Part shown: piece by piece, positions 54,278 to 63,499 of the stretch
How the letters are laid out: the number at the start of each line of letters is the position of its first letter
How positions within the stretch are numbered: the first letter of the stretch is position 1
DNA from: Acetobacter cerevisiae
GTDB lineage: Bacteria > Pseudomonadota > Alphaproteobacteria > Acetobacterales > Acetobacteraceae
Direction of reading: 5' to 3'
NCBI RefSeq assembly: GCF_001580535.1
Contig: NZ_LHZA01000151.1
Location: forward strand, 21,739-85,738
Length of the DNA: 64,000 nucleotides
Notes under the pieces: generated by a model
What the model saw: only the letters and a program-made list of their open reading frames with translations
What the model was told of the DNA's origin: nothing
The model's database searches: none
Position numbers and translations under genes: made by a program

Positions 54278-55716
54278 TGGGTATGGATTTTTCGTCAGTT
54301 TCGGTCCTCTGCCTTGGGGATGTGATGCTGGACAGGTTCCTTTACGGAACCATGGAGCGGATTTCGCCAGAAGCTCCGGTGCCGGTGCTTCTGCTGGACT
54401 CCCGGCGGGAAATGCCGGGCGGGGCAGGGAACGTCGCCAATAACGTCATTTCTCTGGGTGGACGCGCCATTCTGGTCGGGCTGGTCGGGCAGGATGAAGC
54501 CGGGGGTGTGCTGCGGAACGCTCTGGGTAATCAGGCCCGCGTGGTGGATGCCACCGTCTGCTCGCCTGCGCGCCCCACCATCTGCAAGACGCGGTTTATT
54601 GCCGTGCATCAGCAGGTGGTCCGCGCGGATGAGGAAAGTCGGGCTCCGCTTCAGCCGGAAGAGGCCGAGGCGCTGTGCCGTGCGATTGATGCGCAGATTG
54701 ATCAGGTTCAGGCCGTTGTGGTGTCGGATTACGGCAAGGGCGTGTGCAGCCCCACCGTGCTGACGCATGTGTTCACCATGGCCCGCGCCCGCGGCATTCC
54801 GGTGTTTGTGGACCCCAAGACGGCGGATTACACCCAGTATCGCGGTGCGACCTGTATCACGCCGAACGCGAAGGAACTCGCTCTGGCCTCCGGCATGCCG
54901 GTGGGGACGGAAGCGCGGGCGGAACTGGCAGCCCGTACCGTCATGGCGCAGGCGGATGCCTCGGCTATTCTCGCTACGCGGTCGGAAAAAGGCATGATGC
55001 TGGTCCGGCGCGACGGCCCCGTGCTGTCTGTGCCTGCTCGTGCGCGGGAAGTGTTCGACGTCTCCGGGGCAGGCGATACCGTTATCGCCACCATGGCGCT
55101 GGGTGTTGGCTCAGGTATGTCGTTCGAGCAGGCCATGCGTGTGGCCAATGCCGCAGCAGGTGTTGTGGTGGGCAAGCTGGGCACCGCTACGGCAGACATG
55201 CAGGAAGTGCAGCACGAACTGGAGGAACAGTCCGGCCCGGATGACATTCCGCATCTGCTCCCACTCTCCGCAGCCTGTGCGCAGGTGCAGCGGTGGCAGG
55301 CGCAGGGGTTGAAGGTGGGCTTTACCAATGGCTGCTTTGACATCATCCATCCCGGCCATGTCGGCCTGCTGGCCGAAGCCCGCGCGGCATGTGACCGGCT
55401 GGTGGTGGCGCTCAATACCGATGCCAGCGTCCGCCGCCTTAAAGGCCCGACGCGCCCCGTGAACTCTCTGGACGCCCGCGCCCGTGTGATGGCCGCCATC
55501 CGCTATGTGGATGCCGTGGTGTCCTTTGATGAAGATACGCCGCTGGAAACCATTCGCGCGCTGATGCCAGATGTGCTGATTAAAGGGGCGGATTATAAAC
55601 CGGAGCAGGTTGTGGGGGCAGATATTGTGCAGAGCAATGGCGGGCGGCTCGTGCTGGCCACTCTGGCCGCAGGGCATTCCACAACGGCTACGATTGGACG
55701 GATTCAGGGATCATGA
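54277..55716 (+). CDS. hldE: Bifunctional heptose 7-phosphate kinase / heptose 1-phosphate adenylyltransferase
   Basis: 479 residues making ADP-heptose precursor for the LPS inner core. Residues 1-320 form a ribokinase-like kinase (VMLDRFLYGTMERISPEAPV, GGAGNVANN, DVSGAGDTVIATMA). From about 345 a nucleotidyltransferase domain begins with VGFTNGCFDIIHPGHVGLL. The fused form is normal for many Gram-negatives. The start shares one base with the gmk stop and its end overlaps the epimerase gene by ATGA. Confidence 0.95.
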   Translation: MGMDFSSVSVLCLGDVMLDRFLYGTMERISPEAPVPVLLLDSRREMPGGAGNVANNVISLGGRAILVGLVGQDEAGGVLRNALGNQARVVDATVCSPARPTICKTRFIAVHQQVVRADEESRAPLQPEEAEALCRAIDAQIDQVQAVVVSDYGKGVCSPTVLTHVFTMARARGIPVFVDPKTADYTQYRGATCITPNAKELALASGMPVGTEARAELAARTVMAQADASAILATRSEKGMMLVRRDGPVLSVPARAREVFDVSGAGDTVIATMALGVGSGMSFEQAMRVANAAAGVVVGKLGTATADMQEVQHELEEQSGPDDIPHLLPLSAACAQVQRWQAQGLKVGFTNGCFDIIHPGHVGLLAEARAACDRLVVALNTDASVRRLKGPTRPVNSLDARARVMAAIRYVDAVVSFDEDTPLETIRALMPDVLIKGADYKPEQVVGADIVQSNGGRLVLATLAAGHSTTATIGRIQGS

Positions 55717-56909
55717 GTCGCACACTTCCTCCAAATCCTCTGACAGATGCCCAGACAGATGGCGCACCGTTGCCGCTGGTGGCCGTGCGGGACCGGTTTT
55801 CTGACTGGCTGTTCCAGAAGGCTCTGCCCTTCTGGGCCACCACGGGGTGTGATGGCACGCCGCATGATCTGGCCTTGCTGGGCGCGCAGGAATCTCTGAC
55901 GCTGGAGGGAGAGCCCGCTCTGCCGCCGTTCAAGCGGGTGCGCGTGCAGGCGCGGCAGTTGTTTGCGTTCTCATGGGCGGCCTTGCAGGGGTGGGAAGAA
56001 GGTGTGTCCCGCGCCCACGGTATTTTCCGCTTCATGCTGCGTGCGCGGCGCGAAGATGGTGGCTGGGTGCGGAGCCTCACGCGGGACGGCGGTGTGAAAG
56101 ACAACACGGCAGACCTGTATGACCTCGCTTTTGTGGTGTTCGCACTGGCCTGGTACGGGCGGCTGGAAGGCTCTGGCCGGGCGGAAAAGCTGGCGCGGGA
56201 AACGCTGGTCTGGATTCAGAAAAATATGGCCACGCCGGACGGTGGCTTTCTGAACTGCCTGCCGGATGACGGCGCACCCCGGCAGCAGAACCCGCATATG
56301 CACCTGCTGGAAGCCGTGCTGGCGCTGTATGTCACCACCAAGCACGAGCCTGATCTTGCTCTGGCGCATACGCTGTACCGGCTGTTCCGCACGCGCTTTT
56401 TTGATCCTGTAACGGGCACGCTGGGCGAGTTCTTCACAAAAGACTGGCAGCTTGCACCCGGTGAGGCCGGGCAATGGGTTGAGCCGGGGCATCATTTTGA
56501 ATGGGTCTGGCTGCTGGGCGAATATAGCCGCCTGAGTGGCGTGGATACGTCCGAACCCGCCATGCGGCTGGCCAGCTTTGCGACCCGTTTTGGTATGGTG
56601 CCGGAAACGGGCCGGGTGCGTGATGTACTGCGCCGGGATGGCACGGTACTGCGGGGCGGCTCCCGCCTGTGGGTGCAGGGGGAAGCCCTGCGTGGTGTGC
56701 TGAGCCAGGATAAGCAGGACAGCCGGGGTATGGCAGTGCGTCTGGCGGACAATCTTCTGGACCATTATTTTACCGGCTGCCCGGTGGGCACATGGGTAGA
56801 CCAGCTGGATGCGGCGGGTGCGCCTGCGGTGACAAAAATCCCGACCAGTTCCCTCTACCACATCATCACCGCGTTTGATGCGCTGGATCAGGCGGCAAAG
56901 AAGGCATGA
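55713..56909 (+). CDS. AGE-family sugar epimerase/isomerase
   Basis: A 398-residue (alpha/alpha)6-barrel protein of the N-acylglucosamine 2-epimerase family. Evidence: RVRVQARQLFAFSWAALQGW, the segments DLYDLAFVVFALAWYGR and QNPHMHLLEAVLALY, and the His-rich VEPGHHFEWVWLLGEYSR with C-terminal RLWVQGEALRGVL. Candidates are mannose-6-phosphate isomerase, cellobiose 2-epimerase-like or GlcNAc 2-epimerase; position after hldE suggests a role in LPS or nucleotide-sugar supply. It overlaps both neighbours by ATGA. Confidence 0.88.
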   Translation: MSRTLPPNPLTDAQTDGAPLPLVAVRDRFSDWLFQKALPFWATTGCDGTPHDLALLGAQESLTLEGEPALPPFKRVRVQARQLFAFSWAALQGWEEGVSRAHGIFRFMLRARREDGGWVRSLTRDGGVKDNTADLYDLAFVVFALAWYGRLEGSGRAEKLARETLVWIQKNMATPDGGFLNCLPDDGAPRQQNPHMHLLEAVLALYVTTKHEPDLALAHTLYRLFRTRFFDPVTGTLGEFFTKDWQLAPGEAGQWVEPGHHFEWVWLLGEYSRLSGVDTSEPAMRLASFATRFGMVPETGRVRDVLRRDGTVLRGGSRLWVQGEALRGVLSQDKQDSRGMAVRLADNLLDHYFTGCPVGTWVDQLDAAGAPAVTKIPTSSLYHIITAFDALDQAAKKA

Positions 56910-58426
56910 GCATGACCCAGACCCAACCCGCGCGGCAGGAAGAAGAAACGCTTCTGTCGCTCTCCCTTCGCCATCCTCCTGCCAACCTTGAAGCAGAGCA
57001 GGCCCTTCTGGGTGCGCTGCTGACGAACAACCGGGCGTATGACCGCGTTTCGGACTTTCTGACTGGCGCGCATTTTGCCAATCAGGTGAATGGCCGCATT
57101 TATGATGCCATTGCTCGCCGGATTGAAAACGGCCAGCTGGCGGACCCTGTGACCCTGCGGGCCGAACTGGAAAATTCCGGTATCCTGAATGATGTAGGCG
57201 GCATGGCCTATCTGGCCAAACTGCTGACCTCCATGGTCGGCATTATCAATGCCGGGGATTATGGCCGCGCCATTCATGATGCGTGGATCCGTCGCCAGTT
57301 GATTGATATTGGCGAGACCGTGGTGAACAGCGCGTTCGGTACGATCTCTGACCTGTCCGGCCCCGACCAGATTGCCGCGGGGGAAGAGGCGCTGTTCCGT
57401 CTGGCCACCGAAAAAGGACAGGACGGCGGCTTTGTGGTGTTTGACCGCGCCCTGACCGACGCCATTAAAACAGCCGAACTGGCCTTCCGGCGGGAAGGGC
57501 ATGTGTCCGGCCTGACCTCCGGCCTGCGCGACCTTGATAAGAAAACCGGTGGCCTGCATCCGTCGGATCTGATGATTCTGGCTGGTCGTCCGGCCATGGG
57601 TAAAACGGCGCTGGCCACCAAGATTGCCTTCTCCGCAGCCCGTGCGCTGATGATTGAGGCGGAAGAAAAAGGGCCGGGTGTTGAGCCAACTGGCACCGTC
57701 GCTATTTTCTCGCTGGAAATGTCGGCTGAACAGCTGGCGACCCGTATTCTGTCCGAGCAGGCGGAGGTTTCCGGTGAAAAAATCCGTCGTGGTGACATTG
57801 GCCAGAAAGAGTTTGACCGCTTTGTGCGAGTAAGCCGTGAACTGGCCCGCCTGCCACTGGTGATTGACGATACGCCGGCCATCTCCCTTTCCGCCATGCG
57901 CACCCGCTGCCGCCGCCTGAAGCGGACGCGTGGATTAAGCCTTGTGGTGGTCGATTACCTCCAGCTGATGCGCCCCTCCGTTGGTACCCGCCCGGAAAGT
58001 CGCGTTCTGGAAATTTCCATGATTACACAGGGCCTGAAGGCGATTGCGAAGGAACTGGAAGTGCCGGTTATCGCTCTCTCCCAGCTCTCCCGTCAGGTGG
58101 AAAGCCGCGAAGACAAACGCCCGATGCTCTCGGATTTGCGTGAATCCGGCTCGATTGAGCAGGACGCGGATTCCGTGATGTTTGTGTATCGAGATGAATA
58201 CTATCTCCAGCAGCGTATGCCCAAGGAAACAGCCTTTGATTCCATGGAGAAATACTCAGCAGCGCTGGATGACTGGCAGCGCAAGATGAGCCTTGTGCAT
58301 AACAAGGCCGAACTCATTCTGGAAAAACAGCGTCACGGCCCCACCGGCGTCGTGCATCTGTTCTTTGAAGGCGAATACACACGCTTTGCCGATCTGGATA
58401 TGGTGCATGAGGAGCCGCATCACTAA
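56906..58426 (+). CDS. dnaB: Replicative DNA helicase DnaB
   Basis: A 506-residue hexameric helicase at the replication fork. The N-terminal DnaG-interaction domain (HPPANLEAEQALLGALLTNN) is followed by the RecA-like motor: LAGRPAMGKTAL (Walker A), IFSLEMSAEQLATRIL, LVVVDYLQLM (Walker B) and QLSRQVESR with LRESGSIEQDAD. There is no intein. The start overlaps the epimerase stop (ATGA); an ATG two codons later is also possible. Terminator-like hairpins follow. Confidence 0.96.
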   Translation: MSMTQTQPARQEEETLLSLSLRHPPANLEAEQALLGALLTNNRAYDRVSDFLTGAHFANQVNGRIYDAIARRIENGQLADPVTLRAELENSGILNDVGGMAYLAKLLTSMVGIINAGDYGRAIHDAWIRRQLIDIGETVVNSAFGTISDLSGPDQIAAGEEALFRLATEKGQDGGFVVFDRALTDAIKTAELAFRREGHVSGLTSGLRDLDKKTGGLHPSDLMILAGRPAMGKTALATKIAFSAARALMIEAEEKGPGVEPTGTVAIFSLEMSAEQLATRILSEQAEVSGEKIRRGDIGQKEFDRFVRVSRELARLPLVIDDTPAISLSAMRTRCRRLKRTRGLSLVVVDYLQLMRPSVGTRPESRVLEISMITQGLKAIAKELEVPVIALSQLSRQVESREDKRPMLSDLRESGSIEQDADSVMFVYRDEYYLQQRMPKETAFDSMEKYSAALDDWQRKMSLVHNKAELILEKQRHGPTGVVHLFFEGEYTRFADLDMVHEEPHH

Positions 58427-58436
58427 GGGCTGTTCT

Positions 58437-58464
58437 GCACTCTGTCAGTGAAAAACCAGAGTGC
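58437..58464 (+). repeat. Hairpin after dnaB
   Basis: GCACTCTG (58437-58444) and CAGAGTGC (58457-58464) pair perfectly around a 12-base loop, 11 bases after the dnaB stop. It is followed by A residues, not a U-run, so it probably protects the 3' end or assists the next terminator. Confidence 0.6.
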
Positions 58465-58520
58465 AAAAAACCAGTTTTCAGGCTGACCCATGATAGGATG
58501 GGGCAGCCTGAACTGTTTTT
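58465..58520 (+). terminator. Bidirectional terminator between dnaB and the tannase-like gene
   Basis: CAGTTTTCAGGCTG (58472-58485) pairs with CAGCCTGAACTG (58504-58515) with a 2-base bulge, and an inner CCCAT/ATGGG stem. T-run 58516-58520 serves dnaB and A-run 58465-58470 serves the minus-strand gene. Confidence 0.8.
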
Positions 58521-58532
58521 GGATGGTGTGTG

Positions 58533-60140
58533 TCAGTTCGCTTTTGCGGGCGTTACACACGCAAAACTCGCCGCATCGTCCATGCTGCCTTTACCATCAT
58601 AGCGGGCAACGGCGGGCCAGGCGCAAAGGGGGCGGGTGCGGGTCACTTTGCCGTCTTCCACGCGGGCGGCAATCAGTTTGTCCGGGGCAGTCTGGTTGCT
58701 TACCCAGTTATCAATCGCGCCCAGTTTGCTAAATGTGTCACACCCGGCCCCGCCATAACAGTGGCCCATGCCGGGGATGGTGATCAGACGCATGGCATCC
58801 TTTGCGCTGCCACCAGCATTTTTCATCACAGCCTGATAATAGTCTGCCAGCTGTTCCGGGTTGTGCCCGTCATTCCAGCCAATATACATCAGCAATTTGC
58901 CACCATGCCGGAAGAACGGGGTCAGGTTGTCATCCACATGGAGCAGCGGGCCGACGGCCTGCGTGGCTTTGGCAATGTCAGTATCCCAGTTCAGGGTCGT
59001 CCAGTCCCAGTTCGGGTTCTGGAATGCTGCATATTTGAAAAGATCAAGTGCTACAGGGAAGGCTTTTCCGTCTGCAGAAAAACCGTCCTCGCTGCCTTTG
59101 GCCGGGCCGGGGAAAAGAACCTGATGCGTGCGCGGGTTGACCGGACCCTGATAAATCTGTTCAACAGACTGCACTTCAGACGCGGTCAGGCAGCTGGAGG
59201 TGTCCGCGCCCTTACAAAGCAGGTCTTTAGGTTCAAAATGGCAGGCGTCAGGTTCATCCAGAAACCCCTGCTTTTTGCCAACAGGCGTTGCACAGGCGTT
59301 CATCACAGCCTTGTTCAAAAGCTGGAATTTCTCGCGCGGCACACGCAGGGCGGGGTTATGGTAGCTCATCCACCCGGCCCAGAGCTGCTCGGCATTGAAA
59401 TTCACAATGGGGTTGGGTGGTGCGCCTACAACAATGCCGTCATAATCCTCGGGGAAGCGTTTGGCTTCAATCAGGCCTTCCAGCCCACCCAGTGAGCAGC
59501 CAATCCAGTAGGCATGGCTGGCGTTCTGGCCGTAGAAACTATGGATTAGCGTTTTGGCGGTAGTGGTCATCAGGTGATCAGCGCGGTAGGCGTAATCCAC
59601 CATTTTTTCGGGATGGCCGAGGGTGAAGCGGCCGCCTTGTCCTTCCGGTGTGCTGCTATCATGCCCGGTATCCGTGCTGGCCACGGCGTAGCCTTCGCTC
59701 ACGCCGGTTTCCATGCCCTGATACATCAGTGAGCCTGCCCAGCCGAAATTTCCAACGCCCAGAAAACGCCCATTCCAGCCCTTCAGCGGCATCCAGACTT
59801 CAATGCGGATGGCAGAGTCAGACGAGGGATGCAGCGTTGCGGCAACCCGGCAGAAGGCCGGAGTGCTGCCTCGTGTAGGTTTGCCCGCTACATTCATGCC
59901 GGGTGCGGACATAATGCGCGTCAGCTGCGTCTGGGGGGCCTGCCATTGCCCGGCTTCCACCATCTGCACGGTTGTAAACGTGGTATCGGGCAAGGCCTGC
60001 CGGGCCAGATCGGCGCAACTGGTGGCGTGGGCGTTTGTGGGGCGAAGGAGGGGGGCGGAGACTGCCAGAACAGCTGCCGCCAGACACAGTGTTTGTGTGC
60101 GGTGGGCCAGAACAGGCTTCAGAGAAGCACGGAAAGGCAT
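58533..60140 (-). CDS. Secreted tannase/feruloyl esterase family protein
   Basis: 535 residues with an N-terminal signal peptide (cleavage near AHATS). The esterase elbow IGCSLGGLEG places Cys215-Ser216, and GMGHCYGG places His460-Cys461. These form the CS-D-HC motif of this family, in which a disulfide joins the residues next to the catalytic Ser and His. It probably hydrolyses aromatic esters such as gallate or ferulate esters in the periplasm or outside the cell. A plant-derived habitat fits. It is divergent from the DUF3500 gene. Confidence 0.9.
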   Translation of the reverse strand: MPFRASLKPVLAHRTQTLCLAAAVLAVSAPLLRPTNAHATSCADLARQALPDTTFTTVQMVEAGQWQAPQTQLTRIMSAPGMNVAGKPTRGSTPAFCRVAATLHPSSDSAIRIEVWMPLKGWNGRFLGVGNFGWAGSLMYQGMETGVSEGYAVASTDTGHDSSTPEGQGGRFTLGHPEKMVDYAYRADHLMTTTAKTLIHSFYGQNASHAYWIGCSLGGLEGLIEAKRFPEDYDGIVVGAPPNPIVNFNAEQLWAGWMSYHNPALRVPREKFQLLNKAVMNACATPVGKKQGFLDEPDACHFEPKDLLCKGADTSSCLTASEVQSVEQIYQGPVNPRTHQVLFPGPAKGSEDGFSADGKAFPVALDLFKYAAFQNPNWDWTTLNWDTDIAKATQAVGPLLHVDDNLTPFFRHGGKLLMYIGWNDGHNPEQLADYYQAVMKNAGGSAKDAMRLITIPGMGHCYGGAGCDTFSKLGAIDNWVSNQTAPDKLIAARVEDGKVTRTRPLCAWPAVARYDGKGSMDDAASFACVTPAKAN

Positions 60141-60284
60141 GGAAAGCTCCTGTTATTAAGAGACTGAACTCTACGCCTGACAGACCATAGGGGAAGCACC
60201 TTGATCCCGCCAGAATTGGAAGGCAGTCTGTGCAGCACAGAAGAGTTGTTAAAATTGCCCGGCTGCGGGCGCGGAGTGCGTTTC

Positions 60285-61475
60285 ATGCAAAAGACTTTTG
60301 TTGTGGCGGCAGGATTGCTGCTGGCTGCACCTTCTCTCGCGGCTCAGATGGTGCAGCCAGCCGTTGCGGCCTCCACTGAGGAGGAGGGACCTGTGCAGCA
60401 GACACAAAAGGGCGTGGCCGCGGCGCAGGCCTTTCTCGCGACGTTCGATACGCAGGGGAAAGCGACTGTGCAGTTTCCGTTTGTGGCGCAAAAGTCTGCT
60501 GTGCTGGCGCGCTTCCGTCGCACAACACCGGGGGGCCCGGCTGAACCGGTGACGAGCGCCAACGCAAATGCTCCCGTAGCGCGCGGGCCGGGCATGGGGC
60601 CGCCGGGTGGTTTTCTTGGTGAGCAATACGGCAAGGCCATGTGGTCCAACTTCCCGGTCAGCGACGTGCCGCGCCCCGGCCGCCAGATGGGCAGCCTGAC
60701 GGCGCCGCAGCGCGCGGCGGCCATGGCGCTTCTGAAAACCCTTTTGAGCGAGAAAGGGTTTCAGAAAGTGCAGGACATCATGGGGTCGGATCAGGCTTTG
60801 ACGGATGAAGGCACAAATTTTGCCTCCGGGAAAGCTGTTTACACCATCGCTGTTTTTGGGGAACCGAGTGCCACAACGCCGTGGATGGTGCAGTTTGGTG
60901 GCCATCATCTGGGCCTGAATATTGTGATTGATGGCGCACATGGCGTGATGACGCCCACTCTGACGGGCGCGCAACCTGCTGTGTATCAGGCCGGTGGCAA
61001 GACCGTGCGTGTTCTGGCCGGCGAGAATGACAAGGCTTTTGCCCTGCTGGACGCGCTGACGCCTGCCCAGCGCAAACAGGCCATTCTGCCGTATAAAGTG
61101 GAGGATCTGGTGATGGGGCCGGGGCATGATGGCGAAACCATTGTGCCGGAAGGGCTGAAAGGTTCCGCCATGACGCCCGCGCAGAAAACGCTGCTGCTGG
61201 ATGTGATTAGTGAATGGGCAGGCATTTTCAATCCGGTTTATGCCGCCCCGCGCCTGAAAGAAATTGAGAGCGATCTCAATGAAACATGGTTTGCATGGAG
61301 CGGGCCGACCTCCCATGCGCCGGACCGTAACGGTTCCTCGTATTACCGTATTCAGGGGCCGCATCTGGTTATTGAGTTTTCTCCGCAGGGCGTAGGGGGT
61401 GACCCGACCCTGCATGTGCATACGGTCTATCGGGACCCGACCAATAGTTACGGCAGCCGGTTTACCGTCAAATGA
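60285..61475 (+). CDS. DUF3500 domain protein, exported
   Basis: 396 residues. The first 20 form a signal peptide (FVVAAGLLLAAPSLAAQ). The body matches the DUF3500 pattern: AAQAFLATFDTQGKATVQFPF near the start, WMVQFGGHHLGLNIVIDG in the middle and the C-terminal SYYRIQGPHLVIEFSPQG with TLHVHTVYRDPTNSYG. The function is unknown. The ATG at 60285 has GGAG 9 bases upstream; a TTG at 60201 is in frame but would bury the signal peptide. It overlaps the next gene by ATGA. Confidence 0.85.
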   Translation: MQKTFVVAAGLLLAAPSLAAQMVQPAVAASTEEEGPVQQTQKGVAAAQAFLATFDTQGKATVQFPFVAQKSAVLARFRRTTPGGPAEPVTSANANAPVARGPGMGPPGGFLGEQYGKAMWSNFPVSDVPRPGRQMGSLTAPQRAAAMALLKTLLSEKGFQKVQDIMGSDQALTDEGTNFASGKAVYTIAVFGEPSATTPWMVQFGGHHLGLNIVIDGAHGVMTPTLTGAQPAVYQAGGKTVRVLAGENDKAFALLDALTPAQRKQAILPYKVEDLVMGPGHDGETIVPEGLKGSAMTPAQKTLLLDVISEWAGIFNPVYAAPRLKEIESDLNETWFAWSGPTSHAPDRNGSSYYRIQGPHLVIEFSPQGVGGDPTLHVHTVYRDPTNSYGSRFTVK

Positions 61476-62029
61476 GTGTGCGCATGACCTTACCCAAAGC
61501 AGCATTTATTGGCGGGCTGGTGTGTCTGGCTGGCGTTCATCAGGCCTCGGCCCATCGGCTGGATGAATATTTGCAGGCCACAACTGTAAATCTGGCGCGG
61601 GAGGGCGTGACGCTCCGCCTGCGCCTGACGCCCGGCGTGGATGTGGCGGGGCGGGTGATCCCGCAGATTGACCGGAATGGGGATGGCGTGATTTCGGCGG
61701 CGGAACAGCAGGCCTATGCGGCCCAAACTGCTCATTCTCTGAGTGTTACGCTGAACGGAAAGCCGGTTGCCTTGCAGGCAGTATCAGCCAGCTTCCCCAC
61801 GCTCTCTGCTATAAAAGGCGGGGAGGGGGTGATTGCTCTCCAGTTTTCTGTGCCGCGCGTTTTGCAAAAAGGTGCTTATCATCTGGCCTATACCAATCAC
61901 GGGGCCGGAGCAGATACGGTGTATCTGGTGAACTGCCTGCAACCGAAGGACCCGGGCATTCAGGTGCAGGGGCAAAAGCGCTCAGCGGATCAGGCGTCTT
62001 ATCAGCTTGATTTTGTTGTGACGCAGTAG
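61472..62029 (+). CDS. Periplasmic protein with HupE-like N-domain and EF-hand-like loop
   Basis: 185 residues with a signal peptide ending ASA. AHRLDEYLQATTVNLAREGV and LRLRLTPGVDV resemble the periplasmic N-terminal domain of HupE/UreJ-type membrane proteins, but the membrane domain is absent. IDRNGDGVISAAEQ (Asp67, Asn69, Asp71) is an EF-hand calcium-loop pattern. It is coupled to the DUF3500 gene by ATGA, so the two exported proteins probably act together. The function is unknown. Confidence 0.75.
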   Translation: MSVRMTLPKAAFIGGLVCLAGVHQASAHRLDEYLQATTVNLAREGVTLRLRLTPGVDVAGRVIPQIDRNGDGVISAAEQQAYAAQTAHSLSVTLNGKPVALQAVSASFPTLSAIKGGEGVIALQFSVPRVLQKGAYHLAYTNHGAGADTVYLVNCLQPKDPGIQVQGQKRSADQASYQLDFVVTQ

Positions 62030-62056
62030 GGCTGTTTAAAAACTCTGTCAGGCTGG

Positions 62057-63499
62057 TCAGCCGGACCTTTTCATCCGACTGAGGTGCATCAGCCGGAGGC
62101 GTCGGATACCGATAATGACGCCTGACAGAAACACGCAGAACACGCCAGTCAGGAGCGGCAAGGCTATGCCCCAATGTGTGGGGGCGTCACGCAACCATGG
62201 CCAGAAATCGAGATCGTGAAACCCGTAAACCAGCCAGCGCGACTGGCGAGCGGGCTGATCCAGCATGGCCAGCACCGCTCCGGATTGTGCGTCCAGATAG
62301 ATCAAAGTGCCGTCTGCGGCCTGCGCACGCCAGACGGGAAAATGCCGTTTATGCGTGGGGCGGCTGAAGTAATAGGCGTCTGCGCTGGTAAGAAAGGTCA
62401 GGCTCTCTGCTGTTTTGAGCAAGCCTGCAGGGCGTAGAAACTGGACAAGTTGCTCTTTGGTGAGAGGGGCGGGGGCGAGTGTTTCGTCTAGCCTTTGAAA
62501 GACAGATTTTTGCAGGGCTTGCAGGAAAACATGCCCGTCCAGCAAGGTGCTTTTCACGCCGGTCCAGCCGGTAGGGGCTGCGGTGTCAAGCCGGGAAAGC
62601 AGAGCCCGAATCTCTGCACCCGTCACGGTGCCGGTCACGCGCAACGGGTTCACCGCGTCCGGTTTGCTGTGGAACAGGCCGCCCGGTGACATGCTGAGCA
62701 GCCCGGTTGTTACCCAGAGCAGGGCCAGCACGCCAAACATCGTTCCACTGACATGATGGACACAATGCCACCCCCGGTAAGGCGTAAAAGGGGACCTGCG
62801 CCGGAGCCGCAAAACGCCAATCCACAACCCGGTAACCGTCAGAAAAACGCCTGTGCCAGACAGCACAATCACGACCTGCTGCCAGAGAGAGGGATGTTTG
62901 CGCAGCTCTGCCGGATAGAGCCAGTGCGGGATAGCGCCAACCCATGCCCATACGCGGGTCGTGCGGGTTGTCGCCTGCATGACCTCGCCTGTCAGAGAGG
63001 ACACGTAAACCTGCGTGTGGTGAATGTCCGGGAAGAGAAAACGATAAAATCCATGTTCCCGGCCATGAGTATCCAGAACCCACTGGTCGTCCGTGGTGAG
63101 GCCGTCAAACACTGGCTGATCTTGTGTACCAGTCGCGCGGGCATAGCGTAGGGCGCTGGTGGCGGCGTCTGTCGGGGGAATGCGGCCCGCAAGGCCTGTG
63201 CGCAGATTGAGCGCAAAAGGCGGCCCGTTTTCCGGGGTGAGCGTCAGAACGGGTTCCTGCCCGACCATGCTGATCTGGAACGCCTGAAAGCGTTTGTCCC
63301 TGTCGAGATCGCGTAAATTCGGAAGGTGTGCAGGCCACTGGATTTCTGCCGGAACATGGGCAAGGGCACGGTCATCCGGCTGAGGCCATGTGTGCCAGAG
63401 CATGACAATGCCGGACGCGCACCAGCCTGCCATAAGCAGCCCCATGCCAAGCCCCAGCCATCTGTGTGTCAGATAAAGCGCTCTGCGGAGTGCCTTCAT
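62057..63499 (-). CDS. PepSY-associated transmembrane protein
   Basis: 480 residues with four membrane helices: about 13-35 (THRWLGLGMGLLMAGWCASG), about 205-230 (VVIVLSGTGVFLTVTGLWIG), about 250-275 (MFGVLALLWVTTGLLSM) and about 445-470. Large periplasmic loops contain PepSY-like strands (AQSGAVLAMLDQPARQSRW). Conserved His residues in the helices (HRWLG, HCVHHVSG, FHDLDFWPW) are those of the PepSY-TM family, some members of which are heme-binding iron reductases. It overlaps the upstream gene by ATGA, in a unit behind a probable B12 riboswitch. Confidence 0.85.
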   Translation of the reverse strand: MKALRRALYLTHRWLGLGMGLLMAGWCASGIVMLWHTWPQPDDRALAHVPAEIQWPAHLPNLRDLDRDKRFQAFQISMVGQEPVLTLTPENGPPFALNLRTGLAGRIPPTDAATSALRYARATGTQDQPVFDGLTTDDQWVLDTHGREHGFYRFLFPDIHHTQVYVSSLTGEVMQATTRTTRVWAWVGAIPHWLYPAELRKHPSLWQQVVIVLSGTGVFLTVTGLWIGVLRLRRRSPFTPYRGWHCVHHVSGTMFGVLALLWVTTGLLSMSPGGLFHSKPDAVNPLRVTGTVTGAEIRALLSRLDTAAPTGWTGVKSTLLDGHVFLQALQKSVFQRLDETLAPAPLTKEQLVQFLRPAGLLKTAESLTFLTSADAYYFSRPTHKRHFPVWRAQAADGTLIYLDAQSGAVLAMLDQPARQSRWLVYGFHDLDFWPWLRDAPTHWGIALPLLTGVFCVFLSGVIIGIRRLRLMHLSRMKRSG

